Of a DNA stretch of 64,000 nt, positions 1 to 7,275 are shown piece after piece; the stretch's first letter is position 1, and every line of letters starts with the position of its first letter. Under the pieces are notes generated by a model. That model did not search any database. It had not been told where the DNA came from and saw nothing but the letters and a program-made list of their open reading frames with translations. This DNA comes from Azospirillum sp. 51_20 (GTDB lineage Bacteria > Pseudomonadota > Alphaproteobacteria > RF32 > CAG-239), in contig MNTV01000018.1 of assembly GCA_001917175.1 (NCBI GenBank), positions 76,209 through 140,208 on the forward strand, written 5' to 3'. The translations under genes were made by a program, and so were the position numbers.

Positions 1-695
1 AAGGACATGTTTGCGGCGCAGGTCAAACGAAGCATAAAGAGTTTGCCTTTGGTTCCGGCGAGATGAATGAGGCTGAATTTATTTCGTTTTTGAAAACATC
101 AATGGCGAATATAGCCAAATATTCTGCTGAAAATTCCATTCATTATATTTGCATGGATTGGCGACATATATCCGAGCTGCTTTCCGCTTCTCGAGATATC
201 TATCCCCAAATGCTGAATATGGTGGTTTGGTGCAAAAAGAATGGTGGGATGGGTAGTTTTTACCGATCCCAGCACGAATTGATTTTTGTTTTTCAGAATG
301 GAAAAGGCTCTCATGTTAATAATGTGGAGTTAGGCAAGCATGGCCGCTATCGAACAAATGTTTGGCATTATGCCGGTGTTAACAGTTTTGGCTCCGAACA
401 GAAAAATCTTAAAATGCATCCGACGGTCAAACCGGTAGAATTAGTCCGCGATGCAATTTTGGATGCGTCTAAACGGGGCGATATTGTGCTGGATGCGTTT
501 CTCGGCAGCGGAACAACGCTGATTGCAGCAGAAAAAGCCGGACGTGTTTGTTATGGAATCGAGTATGAGCCCTTGTATATCGATACGATTATCCGTCGGT
601 ATCACGAATTAACTGGAAATTGGGCAATTCATCTAAGTTCGCAAAAATCATATGAGCAATTATTGCAAGAAAAATTGGAGAAAATCAATGAGTGA
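1..695 (+). CDS. Phage-type site-specific DNA methyltransferase (beta class), 5' end outside window
   Basis: The gene is open at the window edge; the first complete codon is at position 3 and about 230 residues are visible. The reading frame continues upstream of the ATG at 63, with residues typical of these enzymes (GHVCGAG, then FGSGEMNEAEF), so that ATG is internal. The visible part carries the HPTVKP segment and the S-adenosylmethionine-binding motif FLGSGTT at about visible residues 166-172. Motif I lying C-terminal means the catalytic DPPY should lie upstream, outside the window, as in the beta class of N4-cytosine/N6-adenine methyltransferases. Such ParB-linked methylases sit beside terminases in many alphaproteobacterial prophages and are thought to protect phage DNA from restriction. 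The stop overlaps the start of the next gene (ATGAGTGA), implying translational coupling. The target base and site cannot be read from this fragment. Confidence 0.87.
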   Translation, partial: GHVCGAGQTKHKEFAFGSGEMNEAEFISFLKTSMANIAKYSAENSIHYICMDWRHISELLSASRDIYPQMLNMVVWCKKNGGMGSFYRSQHELIFVFQNGKGSHVNNVELGKHGRYRTNVWHYAGVNSFGSEQKNLKMHPTVKPVELVRDAILDASKRGDIVLDAFLGSGTTLIAAEKAGRVCYGIEYEPLYIDTIIRRYHELTGNWAIHLSSQKSYEQLLQEKLEKINE

Positions 696-1059
696 AAGCG
701 GTTATAAAAATCCGCCCAAACATTCGCGATTTCAGAAAGGGTGTTCGGGTAATCCTGCAGGGAGGCCGAAAGGAAGCAAGAACACGCTCAAACTTCTGGA
801 TGCTGTTTTGGAACAGAAAATTAAAATTCAGCAAGAGGGCAAAACCATCAGCATTACCAAAAAGCAGGCGATGCTGATGCAATTGGTTAATGCTGCGGTA
901 AAAGGCGAAATTAAGGCCATTGCGGCGCTTTTTCCATACATGATGCAGCTGGACATGAAAGAAGAGCAATCCTTGGAAACAAACAAATTGTCTCTAAAAG
1001 ATGAGGAAATTTTACAACAATTTTTAGAAGAAAATAAACAGGAGAGTAAAAATGACTGA
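688..1059 (+). CDS. DUF5681-domain protein, probable small-terminase-like phage protein
   Basis: This is a 123-residue protein. Its N-terminal part matches the DUF5681 pattern of phage packaging loci: a basic stretch with FQKGCSGNPAGRPKGSKN at about residues 13-30, then a helical region. I chose the ATG at 688 because a GGAG-like site lies about 8 bases upstream and because the protein then begins just before the conserved motif; an in-frame ATG at 652 would add an unrelated 12-residue extension inside the methylase gene. It overlaps the methylase end and its own stop overlaps the terminase start by 8 bases. The position directly before a large terminase suggests a DNA-recognition or small-terminase role, but that is inferred from context. 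Confidence 0.75.
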   Translation: MSESGYKNPPKHSRFQKGCSGNPAGRPKGSKNTLKLLDAVLEQKIKIQQEGKTISITKKQAMLMQLVNAAVKGEIKAIAALFPYMMQLDMKEEQSLETNKLSLKDEEILQQFLEENKQESKND

Positions 1060-2617
1060 TATAAATCAGGTTAAAAATGCGATATTACGCAAAAGTTTTT
1101 CAAGCTTTGTACAGAAGTGTTTTTATGAATTAAATCCTTCGGAGGCATTTATAAAAGGCGCGTATATAGACTTATTATGCGATCAAATCCAAAATATGAT
1201 AGAGGGAAAAAATCAGAAATTGATAATCAATCTTCCTCCAAGATATTTAAAATCGGTTATATGTTCTATAGCTTTGCCCGCGTTTATTTTGGGGCATAAT
1301 CCGTCAACTAAAATTATGTGCATCAGCTATGGTGAGGAGTTGGCTTCCAAATTAGCGGCTGATTGTAAGAGCGTTATGGAGGCGGATTGGTATAAAGCGC
1401 TTTTCCCTGAGACGAAAATCCGGACAGATAAAAAATCTGTTATGGATTTTGAAACGACAAAACACGGCGGACGGTTTGCGACGACAATTTCAGGAGCAGT
1501 CACAGGACGCGGCGCAGACTGGATTATTATAGATGATCCGCTAAAACCGGCTGATGCCCTTTCAGACGTGGTTAGGGAAAAAATTAATGAACTCTATGGA
1601 AATACTGTCAGTTCCAGACTGAATGATAAAAATACCGGGAGAATACTCGTGGTCATGCAGCGTTTGCATGCGCATGATTTATCCGGTTTCCTGTTTGAGA
1701 ACGATCCTGATTTTAAGTCTATCGTCTTGCCGCTAATTGCTGAAAAAGATGAAAAATGGCAAATAAAAAATCGTATTGCCAAAACGATAACGACATATGA
1801 GCGGAAAAAAGGAGAATTGTTGCATCCGGAACGCGAAGGCGAAAAAGTTGTAAACAGTTATCGCAATTCGATGAGTCCTTTTGTATTTTCTGCGCAATAT
1901 CAGCAGAATCCAATGCCTATCGGCAGCGGAATGATCAAACAGGAGTGGATGAAGTATTATCAAGCACTGCCGTCAAGATTAGATAAAATTATTTTATCGT
2001 GGGATACAGCGGCTAAGGCTATGGAAAATAACGCTTATTCTGCCTGCGCGGTTGTCGGAATCGGAAATGAAAATGGTCAGAAATATTATCTGATAGAGGT
2101 GTTTCGCGGCAGACTTAATTTTCCTGAATTAACAAAAAAGGTTCAGGAAATATCTGATAAATATGAAAGAATTGCGCAGGGGCGGACTATAACTTTGATT
2201 GAAGACGCCTCATCCGGAACTTCTTTATATCAAACGTTGAAAGGTAGAATCGCAAGCCTGAAGTCTGTTTTTTGCAAAGGTTCTAAGGAGCAGCGCTTTA
2301 ATATTGTCACGTTAAAAACCGAGCAAGGGGACTTGTTGTTTCCGGGCAAATATGAATCCTGGTTCAAAAATTTTGAAGATGAGTTCTTAACTTTTCCGAA
2401 TTCTTTATTTAAGGATCAATGTGACGCATTGAGCCAAGCCCTGAATTATGGTTTGGAAAATTATAATCAGGTTTCGCAAAATATGCCGTTGGCCGCCCGC
2501 GTGGATACGATGTGCGGTATGGGCGGTTATAATACCGGCATAGAGGAACTCTATAGCATGAATAATATACCATATAAATCTAATGGAGGCTATGCTTGGT
2601 GGAATGGTAAATCTTAA
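1052..2617 (+). CDS. Phage terminase large subunit
   Basis: The 521-residue product is a DNA-packaging motor protein with an N-terminal ATPase and a C-terminal RNase H-like nuclease. The ATPase has a variant Walker A, LPPRYLKS at residues 61-68 (many relatives read LPPRHGKS), and a Walker B, DWIIIDD at 156-162. The nuclease has LSWDTA (Asp318), LIEDASSG (Glu384/Asp385) and DQCDALSQAL (Asp455, Asp458), matching the three acidic clusters of the family, whose C-terminal domain is often labelled phage uncharacterised protein/psiM2 ORF9-like. The length is normal and all catalytic positions look intact. It overlaps the upstream gene by 8 bases. In a normal phage the portal and capsid genes would follow; here a convergent repressor gene follows after only 6 bases. 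Confidence 0.93.
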   Translation: MTDINQVKNAILRKSFSSFVQKCFYELNPSEAFIKGAYIDLLCDQIQNMIEGKNQKLIINLPPRYLKSVICSIALPAFILGHNPSTKIMCISYGEELASKLAADCKSVMEADWYKALFPETKIRTDKKSVMDFETTKHGGRFATTISGAVTGRGADWIIIDDPLKPADALSDVVREKINELYGNTVSSRLNDKNTGRILVVMQRLHAHDLSGFLFENDPDFKSIVLPLIAEKDEKWQIKNRIAKTITTYERKKGELLHPEREGEKVVNSYRNSMSPFVFSAQYQQNPMPIGSGMIKQEWMKYYQALPSRLDKIILSWDTAAKAMENNAYSACAVVGIGNENGQKYYLIEVFRGRLNFPELTKKVQEISDKYERIAQGRTITLIEDASSGTSLYQTLKGRIASLKSVFCKGSKEQRFNIVTLKTEQGDLLFPGKYESWFKNFEDEFLTFPNSLFKDQCDALSQALNYGLENYNQVSQNMPLAARVDTMCGMGGYNTGIEELYSMNNIPYKSNGGYAWWNGKS

Positions 2618-2623
2618 GACGTT

Positions 2624-2956
2624 TTACTTGGCGATTATTTCAAAATTGTCAATCAGCTTTAGCAGGGATTCCTTTTGAGAATCAGTCATAAGGTTGAGTT
2701 TGCGGATGATTTTGTCTTTCACGTCCTGCTGCGATATATCTTCTTTCAAATCTTTGGTAATATCAATGTCCAAAGCGAAAAGCAGTTTGTACAGCGAGTA
2801 GGAGCGCGGATTTTGCTTTTGATTCTCAATCAAGTTAATAGACGAATAATCCATACCGCTCAGCTCGGACAATTTTTCACTGGAAATTTTGCCGGCTAAT
2901 CGTCTTTTTCGAATAGAATCGCTGATAAGCCTTAAAAACTCTTTTTCATTAAGCAT
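2624..2956 (-). CDS. XRE-family helix-turn-helix repressor
   Basis: The 110-residue protein has an N-terminal helix-turn-helix at about residues 8-60: IRKRRLAGKISSEKLSELSG followed by the recognition-helix region MDYSSINLIENQKQNPRSYSLYKL. A short helical C-terminus, probably for dimerisation, follows. This is the layout of phage Cro/CI-like regulators without a peptidase domain. It is transcribed against the terminase and divergently from the small genes that start at 3078. The 120-bp divergent gap contains repeated ATTG-N8-CAAT sites (see the separate entry) that are good candidates for its operators. It probably controls the rightward cargo/lysis genes and its own transcription. Confidence 0.87.
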   Translation of the reverse strand: MLNEKEFLRLISDSIRKRRLAGKISSEKLSELSGMDYSSINLIENQKQNPRSYSLYKLLFALDIDITKDLKEDISQQDVKDKIIRKLNLMTDSQKESLLKLIDNFEIIAK

Positions 2957-2976
2957 GCTTCACCCCTTAAAAATAT

Positions 2977-3050
2977 ATTGGGATGATACAATAGCTTTTT
3001 CGATAAAAGTATTGCGATAAAACAATATAATTTTATTGACTAAACAAAAT
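2977..3050. promoter_or_regulatory. Divergent operator/promoter region with repeated ATTG-N8-CAAT sites
   Basis: Two 16-bp imperfect palindromes share ATTG-sGATrAwA-CAAT: one at 2977-2992 and one at 3011-3026. A weaker third copy, ATTG-N8-AAAT, lies at 3035-3050. A perfect TATAAT at 3026-3031 abuts the second copy on the plus strand and could be the -10 of the rightward promoter; no good -35 is visible. The placement between the XRE gene and the divergent small genes suggests binding by that repressor. This is seen in the sequence, but the function is inferred. Confidence 0.55.
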
Positions 3051-3077
3051 AATTAAACCAACATAAGGAGAAAGAAA

Positions 3078-3371
3078 ATGGCGTTAGTTTACGTTACGGA
3101 CATTGAATATCAGGCAGATATAAAAGTATTTGCCGTTAATGAGAGGTATCAGGCTGATTTATGTTTTTTCGAGGTTGATCGAGATTACAAGGCCAATACG
3201 GAGGCAAAATGGTTTTTTGAAGATAAGGACTATAAAGCGACGGTTAAAATATATTGGGTTGAACATGAGTATCAGGCAGATTTGAAAGTCTTCCGGGTTA
3301 CGCAGGAACACCTAGCCGGTTGGCAAAAGAGCCACCGTTTGATTACGAGATTGGGAAAATACACATATTAA
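3078..3371 (+). CDS. Small repetitive protein, DUF6150-like
   Basis: The 97-residue protein is built from about four imperfect 18-20-residue units of the form YqADlkvFxV, seen at MEYQADIKVFAV-like, RYQADLCFFEV, DYKANTEAKWFF, DYKATVKIYWV and EYQADLKVFRV segments. This matches the DUF6150 family of small phage and bacterial proteins, whose function I do not know. The alternating polar and aromatic pattern suggests a small all-beta fold. A strong AAGGAG ribosome site precedes the ATG. It is the first gene downstream of the putative XRE operators and is followed by a small membrane protein, so it may be part of a lysis or cargo set. Confidence 0.62.
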   Translation: MALVYVTDIEYQADIKVFAVNERYQADLCFFEVDRDYKANTEAKWFFEDKDYKATVKIYWVEHEYQADLKVFRVTQEHLAGWQKSHRLITRLGKYTY

Positions 3372-3384
3372 AGGAGATAAAAAA

Positions 3385-3633
3385 ATGACAGAAGAAGTTA
3401 AAAAAGAAACCCCAAAAACAAAATTGCCCGGCTTGCCGCCGTTGGTTGCGTTTATTTATGCGGTTCTCATTTTTATTATGACCATGGGGTACCTTAAGGT
3501 ATTTCTTATTATGGGTTTCAGGATGAATCCTGATGAAGCCGGAATATTGTCATTTTTTGCGGGAGCGTTTTTTGCCTATATCGGCAACAAAGGAGTTAGA
3601 GCCATGTTTAAGCTGAGAGAACTGTCAAAATAA
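3385..3633 (+). CDS. Small membrane protein, holin-like by position and topology
   Basis: The 82-residue protein has a charged N-terminus (residues 1-14) and two predicted membrane helices, about 20-44 (FIYAVLIFIMTMGYLKVFLI) and 52-66 (GILSFFAGAFFAYIG), and then a basic tail. An AAGGAG site lies before the ATG and the gene starts 13 bases after its neighbour. Small size, two helices and a place between a small phage protein and a nuclease fit a holin, but no endolysin is visible next to it and no specific family was recognised. It could equally be a superinfection-exclusion or anchoring protein. Confidence 0.5.
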   Translation: MTEEVKKETPKTKLPGLPPLVAFIYAVLIFIMTMGYLKVFLIMGFRMNPDEAGILSFFAGAFFAYIGNKGVRAMFKLRELSK

Positions 3634-3645
3634 AGGATTTAGGTT

Positions 3646-4458
3646 ATGGTTAGGATATTGCGCGCAGCAACTTGGAACTTTGGCTACGGTTCTGTTGGTT
3701 CACCCAGCAAGAACAACAAGACGAAAGTTCAAAAAGCCCTTGAATATCTGCGGAAAAATAATGTGGATATTGTTTTGGCGCAGGAAATTTTTGATCCAAA
3801 CGAGTTGCGGCGTCTTTATCCTAACCAGATTTATTCTGACGTTCCCGTTTATAATCCGCAGGGGCAAGGATTATGGGGCGCGATGGATTTTTCGATTGAT
3901 ACGCGCAATAACAATAGCCGCCCTAAATGGGGAACGGCGATATTGGCTGCCGAGAATGTCAATTTGAGCAAAATTGAGTTAAAATATAGCACCGCCTATC
4001 CGGGAAGCATGACTGTTGCACAGATTGCAGGAACGGACATTGCCGTTATTTCCATGTATGGCAAAAATGTCTATGATTATGAAAAAGTAACGGCTTTTTC
4101 GTATCTGGCCAATCTGCATCGCTGTTTATCCGATACTGCGCCGCTGCTGGACGGTTTTTCTTCTGCCAAAAGATTTATTATCGCCGGCGATTGGAATGCC
4201 GGGCCGCAATGGGATAAGGGAAAGTCGCGCAAGAATTTTAACTTTTTTGAGCGGTTGGCAACCTTTGATCTTAAGGATTGTTTGGGGCATTTTCCTGACG
4301 GCGGTTATGAAACGACATTTAAACATAACGGCAATCGACAAATAGACTGGATGTTTGCCAGCCAGGCGTTTACTGTTCATAATCCGCATATTGACTATGT
4401 AGCGGAGATTGAGGATTTGTCTGATCATTACCCGATAATTGCGGAATTTGAGATATGA
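3646..4458 (+). CDS. Endonuclease/exonuclease/phosphatase (EEP) family protein
   Basis: The 270-residue protein carries the ordered motifs of the DNase I/exonuclease III fold: ATWNFG at residues 8-13, AQE at 45-47 (metal-binding Glu), GDWN at 181-184, a conserved Asp in RQIDWMF near 234, and the catalytic SDHYPI at 259-264. All key residues are present, so it should be an active Mg-dependent phosphodiesterase, acting on DNA, RNA or a phospho-substrate. No signal peptide is visible, so it should act in the cytoplasm. It lies in a run of closely spaced phage-linked genes, and its stop overlaps the upstream-most possible start of the next gene. Host DNA degradation or phage defence are possible roles; the substrate cannot be told from the sequence. 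Confidence 0.8.
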   Translation: MVRILRAATWNFGYGSVGSPSKNNKTKVQKALEYLRKNNVDIVLAQEIFDPNELRRLYPNQIYSDVPVYNPQGQGLWGAMDFSIDTRNNNSRPKWGTAILAAENVNLSKIELKYSTAYPGSMTVAQIAGTDIAVISMYGKNVYDYEKVTAFSYLANLHRCLSDTAPLLDGFSSAKRFIIAGDWNAGPQWDKGKSRKNFNFFERLATFDLKDCLGHFPDGGYETTFKHNGNRQIDWMFASQAFTVHNPHIDYVAEIEDLSDHYPIIAEFEI

Positions 4459-4472
4459 AAAAGGGTAATGTA

Positions 4473-4886
4473 ATGTTTTGGAAATTCTTATTTTTAGGCT
4501 TTATTGTATGTTTTTCTGTTCAAGCACAGGAAAAAGCCAATAGTACCAGCGAACAAAATGATTATGGTATCTTTATTATCGGTGTTGCGATTTATTTACT
4601 TTTTAAAGCAGTGGGGGTTATCTGGCATTATCGCTGTCCGAAATGCAAAAAATGGTGGGTAATGCGACAGGAAAAGAAAGAACTGCTGAATACGGATGTT
4701 GTGACCGAATCCAGAAAAGAAGAAATAAAAGACAATAACGGAAATGTGTTGCGGGTAGAGGAAGTAGAGGTTCCCGTATTGGTTCGTCATTATGAAATTT
4801 GGCGAAAATGTAAGCATTGCGGACATCTTGTTAAGATTTTTGAAGACGAGAAGGAAGAAAAATATAACAGAACACCGCTTAAATAA
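4473..4886 (+). CDS. Membrane protein with zinc-ribbon-like cysteine pairs
   Basis: The protein has 137 residues from the ATG at 4473, which has AGGG 7 bases upstream; an in-frame ATG at 4455 has no such site. The N-terminus (FLFLGFIVCFSVQAQ) resembles a signal peptide with an AQA-like cleavage site, and a second membrane segment follows at about 35-52. After it come two cysteine pairs, CPKC and CKHC, about 80 residues apart, which look like a split zinc ribbon. The segment between is charged and helical. I do not recognise a named family. It is in the same run as the EEP nuclease and the following lipoprotein. Confidence 0.55.
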   Translation: MFWKFLFLGFIVCFSVQAQEKANSTSEQNDYGIFIIGVAIYLLFKAVGVIWHYRCPKCKKWWVMRQEKKELLNTDVVTESRKEEIKDNNGNVLRVEEVEVPVLVRHYEIWRKCKHCGHLVKIFEDEKEEKYNRTPLK

Positions 4887-4901
4887 TGAGAGGAAACAGA
4901 T

Positions 4902-5858
4902 ATGCGGAAAATTAGTTGGCTGGCGATTTTGTTGATAGGCGGATGTACTCTGATAGTAGAACAGAGTAATCTTGTTTCCTTAAATGATTCTTCAGAATTC
5001 CGCTTTCTGGATGAACAGGTATTCATATGCTCGTGCCGTCAGCTCAAGGAAGAAAGTTATGATATTTTCTATGCGGCGGAAAATCAAAAATGTCTGGAAG
5101 AGAATGCCAAGCAAATGCAAAAGCTGTCCGAACAGATTGAGCAGACGAATGATTTAATTAAGAAAGAGAAACTTCTTGATGATGTATTGGCAAGTTCTGA
5201 AAAGTTTGATGCCTGTAAAATATCTAAGGGGTTAACTGTTGCCGGTTTTGCTAAACAATCTAATGACAGCGCTATTGCATACTGGGAGCGTGATAAAATA
5301 ATCGCTTATTTTACCCAAACTTATCAGATTTGTGAAAATGGAGAATATTTTGATAAGAATGACGGAAGCCGTATTGTTGCGGATTATCAAACTGTGGCGC
5401 GGCAAAAAGAGAAAAATACGCCGAAGATAGAAAAATTTAAGGAGTTAAAAAGCAAAATTTCCTCTCAAAATCAGATGAATAAAAAGATTGCGGCGCTTTT
5501 ATCCGGAGACAATCCGATTATAAGAAAAATGCAGCAGGCAGCTCCTGATTTTATGCGGGTAAAGGTTAATGAATGTCCGATAATCTTTTTTGTGCAGTTT
5601 CTCAAGGAAAATGTGGCAATGTTTAATTCTGATTTTGCCTTTGCTGATAACTATCAATTTAAGAAAAAAGGCGCAGACACGCTTGTTTTGACTGTCGGTG
5701 ATATCGAATATACTTTCCTGAAAAAAGGAAAAGACAGCGCGGATGTCATAATTGTTAAAGATATTGATCAATGGGGCAATCAGATAATCAATAAAAGCAC
5801 TATTCTAAATAATATTGACGTTTCCTCATCGTGCTGGGGGTATTATAAGGCTATATAA
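4902..5858 (+). CDS. Probable lipoprotein of unknown function
   Basis: The 318-residue protein begins with a short signal peptide ending in a lipobox, LIGGC at residues 11-15, so it is probably lipid-anchored. GAGAGG-like bases precede the ATG. The mature region is lysine-rich with a coiled-coil-like helix around residues 60-100 (many K, E, Q), four more cysteines and a C-terminal beta-rich part. It resembles no family I can name. It is the last gene before an AT-rich cargo operon, and 86 bases of non-coding sequence separate the two. A phage-encoded lipoprotein could act in lysogenic conversion or superinfection exclusion; that is speculation from context. Confidence 0.6.
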   Translation: MRKISWLAILLIGGCTLIVEQSNLVSLNDSSEFRFLDEQVFICSCRQLKEESYDIFYAAENQKCLEENAKQMQKLSEQIEQTNDLIKKEKLLDDVLASSEKFDACKISKGLTVAGFAKQSNDSAIAYWERDKIIAYFTQTYQICENGEYFDKNDGSRIVADYQTVARQKEKNTPKIEKFKELKSKISSQNQMNKKIAALLSGDNPIIRKMQQAAPDFMRVKVNECPIIFFVQFLKENVAMFNSDFAFADNYQFKKKGADTLVLTVGDIEYTFLKKGKDSADVIIVKDIDQWGNQIINKSTILNNIDVSSSCWGYYKAI

Positions 5859-5944
5859 AAAATTTGGAGATATTTGCATTTAATTGTAGAAATATTGTAT
5901 GTAAACTGATATTAACTAATTATTAATAACTTTAAGATTAGCTA

Positions 5945-6769
5945 ATGTTAAATAGAGACTTAATAATATCTCCTTTTTTAAAATGGGCAGGTGGAAAGCG
6001 TTGGCTTATTCATCAATGCATTGATATTTTCCCTAAGCAAAATGAATATAATGTTTATTATGAACCTTTTTTGGGAAGTGCGGCGGTTTTTTTTCATTTA
6101 AAACCGTTTCATGCTGTTTTATCTGATATTAATGCGGAACTAATAGATACATATAAAACTATTAAAAGTTCTCCTTCCGCTGTCGTTTCATTATTGAAAA
6201 ATCATCATAATTTACATAGCAAAGAACATTATTATCATGTAAGAAGTGCTTTATATTCTAACGATGTTGAAAAAGCTGCTCGTTTTATTTACTTAAATAG
6301 AACTTGTTGGAATGGGTTATATCGTGTTAATAATTCTGGAGGATTTAATGTCCCTATCGGCACTAAAACAAAAGTGATTCTCGATAACGATAATTTTGAG
6401 GCAGTTGCTAAATTGTTAGAAAATGCAATAATATTAAAAATGGATTTTGAAGAAGCTATGCAACAAGCTCAAAAAAATGATTTTATTTTTGTAGATCCTC
6501 CATATACAGTTAAACACAATTCTAATGCTTTTGTGCAATATAATGAAACGTTGTTTTCTTGGGCGGATCAAGTTCGTTTAAGAGATAGCGTAGAAAGTGC
6601 TGTTAGTAGAGGTGTTAAAGTTTTAGTTACAAATGCTAATCACTCCTCAATTAGAGAGTTATATGATGGTTTGGGAGATATGATCTGTTTATCTAGAGCT
6701 AGCGTTTTGGCATCAAATCCTGAAAAAAGGGGGAAATATGAGGAGTTAGCTATAAAATGTGGTTATTAA
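5945..6769 (+). CDS. Dam-type (D12 class) DNA adenine methyltransferase
   Basis: The 274-residue protein is a complete N6-adenine methyltransferase of the alpha/D12 class. The cofactor motif KWAGGKR lies at residues 13-19, PFLGS at 41-45, and the catalytic DPPY at 184-187; CWNGLYRVNNSGGFNVP near 121-137 is the class-typical segment. The length matches Dam/DpnM enzymes, which methylate GATC; the specificity here is not proven. The DNA is more AT-rich than the preceding phage genes, suggesting separate acquisition. The last 13 bases overlap the start of a membrane-protein gene, and no restriction endonuclease is seen. It could be an orphan phage methylase, or the modification arm of an unusual defence operon with the next two genes. 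Confidence 0.9.
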   Translation: MLNRDLIISPFLKWAGGKRWLIHQCIDIFPKQNEYNVYYEPFLGSAAVFFHLKPFHAVLSDINAELIDTYKTIKSSPSAVVSLLKNHHNLHSKEHYYHVRSALYSNDVEKAARFIYLNRTCWNGLYRVNNSGGFNVPIGTKTKVILDNDNFEAVAKLLENAIILKMDFEEAMQQAQKNDFIFVDPPYTVKHNSNAFVQYNETLFSWADQVRLRDSVESAVSRGVKVLVTNANHSSIRELYDGLGDMICLSRASVLASNPEKRGKYEELAIKCGY

Positions 6770-7275
6770 ATATAAGAAAAATAGGCTTTGAATTATGGAA
6801 ATGGCTTCTAGCATGGTTTTTTGTCTCTTTACCTTCTTTAGTTACAATGTTCTGGCTATGGGTAAGAGAAAAAGAGCTTGCTAAACCAAGTATCATGGGC
6901 ATTGGTACGAGTGAATTCCTTGTTTATGCTATATCTTTTTCTGCCCCATTGTTTGCTCAGTGTTTCTTTAAAAATAGAACAAAAAAGTTATTTCATTTTA
7001 CAGATTTTATTGCTTTTATAATTTTTTTAGCATCAATAGTTCTATTTATTATGCTAAAAGAAGAAACAGCAATAGATAAATTAAATATATTATTTAGATG
7101 GGTTTTGATATTGTATATAGCTTCTTTACTATTTTCTTTGTTATCAGCTTTATGCATTGCTCTTATTCCAGATAGAGAAACTATTGAAAAAGCAAATATT
7201 GAGCAACAAAATGATTTTAATTCTGCATTTGATAAAATCTTAGAAGAACGAGGTGTGAAAAATGAACACATATAA
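6757..7275 (+). CDS. Four-helix membrane protein in methylase/DGQHR operon
   Basis: The 172-residue protein has four predicted membrane segments (about residues 13-34, 49-68, 80-98 and 111-135) and a charged, helical cytoplasmic tail ending around residue 172. I recognise no family. It starts inside the end of the methylase gene (13-base overlap, with GAGGAG about 10 bases upstream of the ATG), and its own end overlaps the DGQHR gene by 14 bases, so all three proteins are probably translated together. Small membrane proteins often serve as effectors in anti-phage operons, which makes this a candidate killing or signalling component, but nothing in the sequence proves this. Confidence 0.55.
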   Translation: MWLLNIRKIGFELWKWLLAWFFVSLPSLVTMFWLWVREKELAKPSIMGIGTSEFLVYAISFSAPLFAQCFFKNRTKKLFHFTDFIAFIIFLASIVLFIMLKEETAIDKLNILFRWVLILYIASLLFSLLSALCIALIPDRETIEKANIEQQNDFNSAFDKILEERGVKNEHI

